Assembly: GCA_041583495.1 (NCBI GenBank)
Contig: JBFHFS010000003.1
Span: forward strand, 62,001-126,000
Source of the DNA: JBFHFS01 sp041583495
Lineage (GTDB): Bacteria; Bacteroidota; Bacteroidia; Bacteroidales; Marinilabiliaceae
Reading direction: 5' to 3'
DNA: 64,000 bases
The number at the start of each line of letters is the position of its first letter. Position 1 is the stretch's first letter. Shown here piece after piece: positions 59,178-64,000 of this stretch. The position numbers and the translations under genes were made by a program. The notes beneath the pieces were generated by a model, which was not told the DNA's origin, searched no databases, and saw nothing but the letters and a program-made list of their open reading frames with translations.

Positions 59178-60131
59178 TCAACCCTGTGAGGCATGCAGAG
59201 TGGGGTCCGATAAAACCGCCCGCACTTCCATTTCGTCGCGTTTTAAGCGCTCTCGCAAGGCTTCTAGGTTGGGAAACCTGGTTTCACCTCTGGTGCGGGC
59301 AATAAATTCGACCATGATCTTTTCGGAATAGACCTCCCTGTTAAAGTCGAATATATGCACCTCTAAAGATTTGTTGGCACGCCCCGAATCGACGGTGGGC
59401 CGATACCCTATATTGATCATTCCCCCAAACCACTCTCCCAACAGGTTCACCCTACAGGCATAAACACCCCCCAGAGGAATAAGTTTAATGGGGTCATCCA
59501 CTTCGATATTAGCTGTGGGGAAACCCATTGTGCGCCCCAGCCGTTTGCCCCCAATTACCCGTCCGTTCAACGAATAAAAATGACCCAGTAACCTGGAAGC
59601 GGTCCATACGTCGCCCTTTTTCAGGAGGTTACGTATCGCAGTGGAGCTGGGCTTTGCCCCATCAATCAACACCTGTTGAAACTGGGTCAGCTTAAACCCA
59701 AATTTTTGAGAAAATTGCCCCAGCTCCTTAAAGGTTGTCCCCCGGTGACCAAACCGGTGATTGAAGCCCACCAACAGGTGGCTAAGCCCCATCTTCTTAA
59801 CCAGATACTCTCTCAAAAAGTCCTCCGCAGATAAGCCAGCCAGCTCTCTGGTGAAGGGCAATATTACCATATGGTGAATGCCGGCCTCACTAATTAACCG
59901 CGTCTTCTCCTCCAGGGTGGTGAGAAACTGCAACTTATCCACATCCTGAGCCAGCACCACTCTTGGATGAGGCCAAAAGGTCAACACCACCGACTCCCCA
60001 TTGCTCTTATCGGCCAACTCGCGCAAACCGGCTAGCAGAGCTGAATGGCCCCGATGAACCCCATCGAACATTCCCATGGTTACCACGGGGTTGACGGCAC
60101 GAAATTTATCTATGTTTGAGTGGACTTTCAT
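59178..60131 (-). CDS. ribF: Bifunctional riboflavin kinase/FAD synthetase
   Basis: Makes FMN and then FAD. 317 residues: N-terminal adenylyltransferase domain (VTMGMFDGVHRGHSALL, LLVGFNHRFGHRGTTFKEL, SSTAIRNLLKKGDVWTASRLLGH) and C-terminal flavokinase domain (VIGGKRLGRTMGFPTANI, GVYACRVN, LEVHIFDFNREVYSEKIMVEF). Its promoter overlaps that of the divergent lipoprotein gene. Confidence 0.96.
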   Translation of the reverse strand: MKVHSNIDKFRAVNPVVTMGMFDGVHRGHSALLAGLRELADKSNGESVVLTFWPHPRVVLAQDVDKLQFLTTLEEKTRLISEAGIHHMVILPFTRELAGLSAEDFLREYLVKKMGLSHLLVGFNHRFGHRGTTFKELGQFSQKFGFKLTQFQQVLIDGAKPSSTAIRNLLKKGDVWTASRLLGHFYSLNGRVIGGKRLGRTMGFPTANIEVDDPIKLIPLGGVYACRVNLLGEWFGGMINIGYRPTVDSGRANKSLEVHIFDFNREVYSEKIMVEFIARTRGETRFPNLEALRERLKRDEMEVRAVLSDPTLHASQG

Positions 60132-60153
60132 GCGGTTATCTGAAAATGCGAGG

Positions 60154-60184
60154 CAAAGGTACTAAAATTGACCAAGCGACAGAA
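60154..60184 (-). promoter_or_regulatory. Promoter of ribF
   Basis: On the minus strand TTC (60184-60182), 20 bases, TACCTTTG (60161-60154). The -7 part is exact; TTC at -33 instead of TTG. It shares its spacer with the -33 element of the divergent promoter at 60168-60198. Confidence 0.6.
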
Positions 60185-60198
60185 ATATCGTATTTTTG
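60168..60198 (+). promoter_or_regulatory. Promoter of the lipoprotein/DUF5723 genes
   Basis: TTG (60168-60170), 20 bases, TATTTTTG (60191-60198): exact consensus on the plus strand. The leader to the start at 60360 is about 155 bases. It interlocks with the ribF promoter. Confidence 0.82.
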
Positions 60199-60359
60199 TT
60201 TTAAGACATTTTGCTGCGGTTTGCGCCTGCAGAATGAGCTTAAGCACCATTCCCTGCAGCCCCTGTACCTTAATCATTTGATGAGTACCCCATGCAAGGA
60301 AATGAACTTCGACCCTTAACCGTTCCGAACAGAATAACAAAACCCCCTATCCATCCCTC

Positions 60360-61943
60360 ATGAAACCAACCAGACCCATCCAACCCGCCCTCTTTGCCAT
60401 TGTTACCGGGATCTCTCTATTGTTGGGCTGCGCCACCGATGAATTCGAGTTGGACCGTCTCTCCTCCCGGATTAAGGCCACCCCCGGCGTGTCCATACCG
60501 CTGGCAAGAGCCAATGTGGAGATGCGCGACATCTTAACGGAGGGCGAGGACCTGGTGAAATACTATACCGATGAGGATGGCAATGAGCGATTGAGACTCT
60601 GGCACCCCGAAGATTCCGTGGTAGAGTTGAGCCTGAAAGACTTTTTCAATATTTCGGCTGGCGCACTTCCCCTCTCCATTCCACAAAACGTGTTTAACCT
60701 GTCGGGATTTTCGGGAACAACCCATTTTCCCGTCAATCTTTCCAGCGGAACGGTCAGTTCTTTCGAAGCCTCCATTGAGATAACTGTTGAGTATTCCAAC
60801 TTTGCTTACCCCGTAGACATTGAAATAACCTTTCCTTCGGTAAATAACGCCGAATACCTCTCCATGGTACTTAATAATACCGGCGTGAAAACCATAGAGA
60901 TCGACCCTGCGGTGATTGAGGTGACCAATGGACATATCCCGGTAACCTACAGCATCGCGGCACAAAATAGCAACGATGTATTTCCTTCAACCATCGCCGA
61001 CGCCCTTTTTAGTTTTAAGATTGTTGAGCTGCGAAAAGTACGGGGGGTGTTGGGCCAAAAATCCTTCACCGTAGACACTACCATTTACGACACCAATTTT
61101 GAACCGCTGGATGATATTGACCACGACATCCGGATTAAAGACCCGGCGCTGCACCTGACCTTTTCCAACGGTTCGCCCTACACCATCCAAAGTATCTCAT
61201 ACATTTGGTCTACCACCCGCACAGGACACCAACTAAATTTTGAACCCAACCCGGTGACCATCGAAACGGATCCGGCCCCTAACAGCAACACGGCATTAAA
61301 AGATACCATAACCTTTAATCAGGAGACCAGCCCCAACGTCCAGTCCTTTTTTGAACAACTTCCCTCCCAGGTATTCTATAAAGGAGAGGTGACCATCAAC
61401 CCGGGAGGAACGGTGAGCGATGAGATTGAGCTGACCCAGGATAACAGCCTGGTCATGGGCTTTATCATGGACGTTCCCCTCACCATCGCTTTTAGTTCGA
61501 CCATCCAGCCCGATACCGTCGACCTGGATCTGGGAGATATTACCGACAACCTGGAAAAAGGAGAACTTCTGCTGCAGGGAAGTAACGGATTTCCCTTCAC
61601 AACCCGGGGCAGGGTTCTGTTTTGGGATGAACAAACCCGGGAGGTTATTGATTCGGTAATGACACAACCCATTGAAGCAGCTGAAACCACCTCCATTCAG
61701 GGAGATGATTCCGAGCTGATCGTTGCCCGCGACAACAACGGGCAGTTTCTATCCACCCCTTTCTCACAAACCATAGAGCTGACCAATACCAACATCGATA
61801 ACCTTCGCAAATCGGAGAAACTCATCATCTTCTTTACCATTGAATCCTCCGATTATTCTGAAAATAAAATGGTGACCCTGCTTACCGGATACCAATTCCT
61901 AATGAGAGTGGATCTCAGAACCCAACTTGACCTTGATTTGTAA
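60360..61943 (+). CDS. Large lipoprotein of unknown function, upstream of a DUF5723 gene
   Basis: 527 residues. Lipobox LLLGC (about residue 25) followed by a mature part that is almost all beta-strand in character, with low Cys and many Thr/Ser/Asn, resembling repeated beta-sandwich modules. No enzymatic motif. It is followed after 82 bases by the DUF5723 gene, and I infer that the two act together at the outer membrane. I do not know a name for the family. Confidence 0.8.
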   Translation: MKPTRPIQPALFAIVTGISLLLGCATDEFELDRLSSRIKATPGVSIPLARANVEMRDILTEGEDLVKYYTDEDGNERLRLWHPEDSVVELSLKDFFNISAGALPLSIPQNVFNLSGFSGTTHFPVNLSSGTVSSFEASIEITVEYSNFAYPVDIEITFPSVNNAEYLSMVLNNTGVKTIEIDPAVIEVTNGHIPVTYSIAAQNSNDVFPSTIADALFSFKIVELRKVRGVLGQKSFTVDTTIYDTNFEPLDDIDHDIRIKDPALHLTFSNGSPYTIQSISYIWSTTRTGHQLNFEPNPVTIETDPAPNSNTALKDTITFNQETSPNVQSFFEQLPSQVFYKGEVTINPGGTVSDEIELTQDNSLVMGFIMDVPLTIAFSSTIQPDTVDLDLGDITDNLEKGELLLQGSNGFPFTTRGRVLFWDEQTREVIDSVMTQPIEAAETTSIQGDDSELIVARDNNGQFLSTPFSQTIELTNTNIDNLRKSEKLIIFFTIESSDYSENKMVTLLTGYQFLMRVDLRTQLDLDL

Positions 61944-62025
61944 TCGATAGAATAGCTATCCGAAAACGTTAACAGCCACGATTTACTACATTTTAAGAAC
62001 ACCAGTTACGAAACACCTATCCCAA

Positions 62026-63378
62026 ATGAGACTAAAAATACTCACCGCGGCACTTATATGGATGATGATTCATCAACTCAACGCCCAGGACAACACCCTC
62101 TATTTTATGCCCATGGCACCTCAGAACATCGAGGCCAACCCTGCATTAAAACCAGGAAGACATTTCGTCTCAATTCCTGGCATGGGTTCTGTTGGCCTGA
62201 GTTTTTACAACTCCGGCTTCGCATGGTCCGACCTCATTCATGAGGGTACCGGGGCACAACGCGACTCCCTGATTATTGACCTCGACAACCTGGAAGGAAA
62301 GCTTCAGAAAAACAACCTCTTTACCAACAACACCTCCGGCCAGCTTCTCAGTCTGGGAATCTCCATCGATCCCAACAATTTTCTATCCCTCTCGGTGAAC
62401 AGCAAAATAAAAACCCGGTTGAGTTACCCTGGCTCCTTGCTTGATATACGCTATGGGAATTGGGATTACGCCAACGAAGTGCCCATCAGCCACTCATTCT
62501 CCGACATGGGCATCGATATGGTGGGCTATTCTGAAATGGCCCTGGGATGGTCGCGAAAGATCTCCTCTAAATTAACCCTGGGCGCCCGCATCAAATATTT
62601 GATGGGGCATGCTCAAATCAAAAGCGAGAGAATGGAACTGGGCATCCAAACCGAGGCCAACGGTGATGTGACCTTTAGCACCGATGCCCTCATAAGAGTG
62701 GCAGCCCCCCTTGATGTTACCCTCGATGAAGAGGGCTATCTAGAGGATCTGGATTTTAACGACTCATCCGCCAGTGACTTCTTTTCAGGAAATTCGGGCT
62801 GGGCCGTTGACCTTGGCGCCACCTATAAATTCTCGGAACGCCTGACAATGGAAGCCTCGATCACCGATCTGGGCGCCATCCGGTGGAAATCGAACACGCA
62901 CACCTTCTCTTCAAACGACTCCTTTCTGTATACTGGCCTTGACTTGTCCGATTCGTTTGCCAACAAAGACAACGACCGGGATTACCTGGAAGAGCTTACC
63001 GACTCCCTCGAAAACACCTTTAGGGTCAGCCGGGAGGGAGCCTCTTTCACCTCCGGATTGGAAGGGAGCATGCGCTTGGCGGCCAAATACAAGGCTAACC
63101 ATTGGCTTTCAGTGGGCGGACTGCTTCACAATCGGTTTCTCGATGGGGTCCTCTATCCCGAATTCACCCTCTCGGGCGGAGTCAACTCAGGCCAATGGAT
63201 TAATTTTGTGGCCACCTGGACCCTTCGTAAAAACAGTTTTACAAACTTTGGTGCCGGGTTGATGCTTATGGGCGGTCCACTTCAATTCTATCTGGTAACC
63301 GACCATCTCGGTGGGTTACTAAACATGGCCGGTACCCGTCTGATCTCCATGAGAACCGGCTTAAATCTGATTTTCTAA
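62026..63378 (+). CDS. DUF5723-family outer-membrane beta-barrel protein
   Basis: 450 residues. Signal peptide with cleavage expected after LNAQ (about residue 21), then DNTLYFMPMAPQNIEANPALKPGRHFVSIPGMGSVGLSFYNSGF, the DUF5723 opening. The body is rich in alternating hydrophobic and polar strands (YSEMALGWSRKISSKLTLGARIKYLMG) typical of outer-membrane barrels, and the last residues end in Phe, as is usual for BAM substrates. Role unknown in all members I know. Confidence 0.85.
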   Translation: MRLKILTAALIWMMIHQLNAQDNTLYFMPMAPQNIEANPALKPGRHFVSIPGMGSVGLSFYNSGFAWSDLIHEGTGAQRDSLIIDLDNLEGKLQKNNLFTNNTSGQLLSLGISIDPNNFLSLSVNSKIKTRLSYPGSLLDIRYGNWDYANEVPISHSFSDMGIDMVGYSEMALGWSRKISSKLTLGARIKYLMGHAQIKSERMELGIQTEANGDVTFSTDALIRVAAPLDVTLDEEGYLEDLDFNDSSASDFFSGNSGWAVDLGATYKFSERLTMEASITDLGAIRWKSNTHTFSSNDSFLYTGLDLSDSFANKDNDRDYLEELTDSLENTFRVSREGASFTSGLEGSMRLAAKYKANHWLSVGGLLHNRFLDGVLYPEFTLSGGVNSGQWINFVATWTLRKNSFTNFGAGLMLMGGPLQFYLVTDHLGGLLNMAGTRLISMRTGLNLIF

Positions 63379-63594
63379 GAACCCTGCCTTTCCCTGGATC
63401 ATGATAATTCTGACCAAAACCAAGAGCTTTGGATCAGGAAATTTTCCTTAAAAGACTTTGCAGGCCCCCTAAAGACAAGGCTTATGCTCAACGAGAGGAC
63501 TTAAAAGAACCCCTTTACGATGGATTTGTTTTCTGGATTTTACATTTAATTTAAAACTGCTTATATTTAGGAATTGAATCTCAACCTTTTCAAC

Positions 63595-64000
63595 ATGGAA
63601 AAGTATTTACTGCAATTAATTCCAAAAAACAACCGCGTGATAGTTCCCAATTTTGGAGCTTATATAGTGTCACGCGAGGCCGGGATCACCGTCCTGTTTA
63701 ATAACTTTTTGAGCTTTAACGACGGATTGCTCATTAATTTGGTCAGTACTCAGGAGGGGATTGACATTACTGAAGCCACTGCACGCGTCTCAGATTATGT
63801 GTCGGGTATAAAGCAAAAACTCGACGATGAGGGCAAATATATCATTCCACAAATTGGGCAATTCACCCGGGATAAGAGCGGCATTTTACGATTCGAACAA
63901 GATCCTGACATCGCCGACTTATTCGAAGATGAAGACCTGGATCCCGAAGGAGATGACTCGGCACTTCTGGACCTTGACCACAGTGACCTAGAGAGTCCTG
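63595..64000 (+). CDS. HU-CCDC81-type domain protein, 3' end cut off
   Basis: The frame from the ATG at 63595 is open to the window end (135 codons). MEKYLLQLIPKNNRVIVPNFGAYIVSREAG at the start and FNNFLSFNDGLLINLVSTQEG then EGKYIIPQIGQFTRDKSGILRFEQD match the bacterial HU-like domain found at the N-terminus of Bacteroidota proteins that often end in a SPOR domain; the acidic stretch DLFEDEDLDPEGDDS begins a linker. Whether it binds DNA, or has the membrane and SPOR parts, cannot be seen here. The 216 bases before it hold no clear promoter. Confidence 0.8.
   Translation, partial: MEKYLLQLIPKNNRVIVPNFGAYIVSREAGITVLFNNFLSFNDGLLINLVSTQEGIDITEATARVSDYVSGIKQKLDDEGKYIIPQIGQFTRDKSGILRFEQDPDIADLFEDEDLDPEGDDSALLDLDHSDLESP

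Noticed and set aside
1..64000. tRNA, rRNA, CRISPR arrays, prophage or insertion sequences
   Set aside because: No cloverleaf, rRNA core, regularly spaced repeat, transposase, integrase or phage structural gene was found in the intergenic regions or frames. The window appears to be core chromosome.

Overview
The window reads as ordinary chromosome of a free-living member of the Bacteroidota, most likely in or near the Bacteroidales/Marinilabiliales. The evidence is: promoters of the Bacteroidota type (TTG, 19-21 bases, TAnnTTTG) in front of several genes; A-rich start regions without clear Shine-Dalgarno sequences; DUF5723, CarboxypepD_reg-like and HU-CCDC81-type proteins; a GH92 alpha-mannosidase lipoprotein; and Bacteroidota-style RpoN, IlvC and MutL. 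Lineage is an inference from these traits, not from a marker search. I see no prophage, IS element, integrase, CRISPR array, rRNA or tRNA. Both ends cut genes: an acyl-CoA synthetase on the left and an HU-like/SPOR-type protein on the right.

Layout. 1-4.4 kb: acyl-CoA synthetase, an MBL-fold hydrolase, an unknown membrane protein and lipoate ligase. 4.4-11 kb (minus): a probable operon of a small membrane protein, mutL, two rhomboid proteases, an exo/endonuclease-phosphatase protein, thyA and folA. 11.3-14.4 kb (plus): comM, ppa, ispD. 14.4-17.4 kb (minus): a TlpA-like lipoprotein, lpxH and a KAS III enzyme. 17.7-29.6 kb (minus): a complete branched-chain amino acid cluster, ilvD-ilvB-ilvN-ilvC / leuA-leuC-leuD-cimA-like-leuB. 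30-38 kb: dapD, tsaC, a thioesterase, rimM, tkt, pdxB and small proteins. 38.9-42.5 kb (minus): a PAP2-like membrane protein, rpoN, asnS. 43-49 kb (plus): rubrerythrin, a glycosyltransferase, a lipoprotein, a Yip1 protein, guaB. 49-52 kb (minus): a GH92 mannosidase. 52.7-55.4 kb (plus): rplU-rpmA, serS, ruvC. 55.6-60.1 kb: HIT protein, greA, a small membrane protein, a Rieske-like lipoprotein, ahcY, ribF. 60.4-64 kb (plus): a lipoprotein, a DUF5723 barrel and an HU-CCDC81-type protein.

The most striking feature is the leader of the ilv/leu cluster (29402-29600). It holds a consensus Bacteroidota promoter, a 26-codon leader peptide gene whose codons 3-17 are almost all Leu/Ile/Val, a 7-bp hairpin, a 12-bp alternative antiterminator pairing and a terminator just before ilvD. 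This is a complete transcription attenuator, readable directly from sequence. A second terminator between ilvC and leuA, followed by a hairpin at the leuA start, suggests the leu half is dosed separately. Other points of interest are a TlpA-like protein without its cysteines, a Rieske-like lipoprotein without its histidines, a MutL with altered endonuclease motifs, interlocked divergent promoters at ribF, an operator-like palindrome at the GH92 start site, and a 102-bp near-palindromic element at 43.7 kb.
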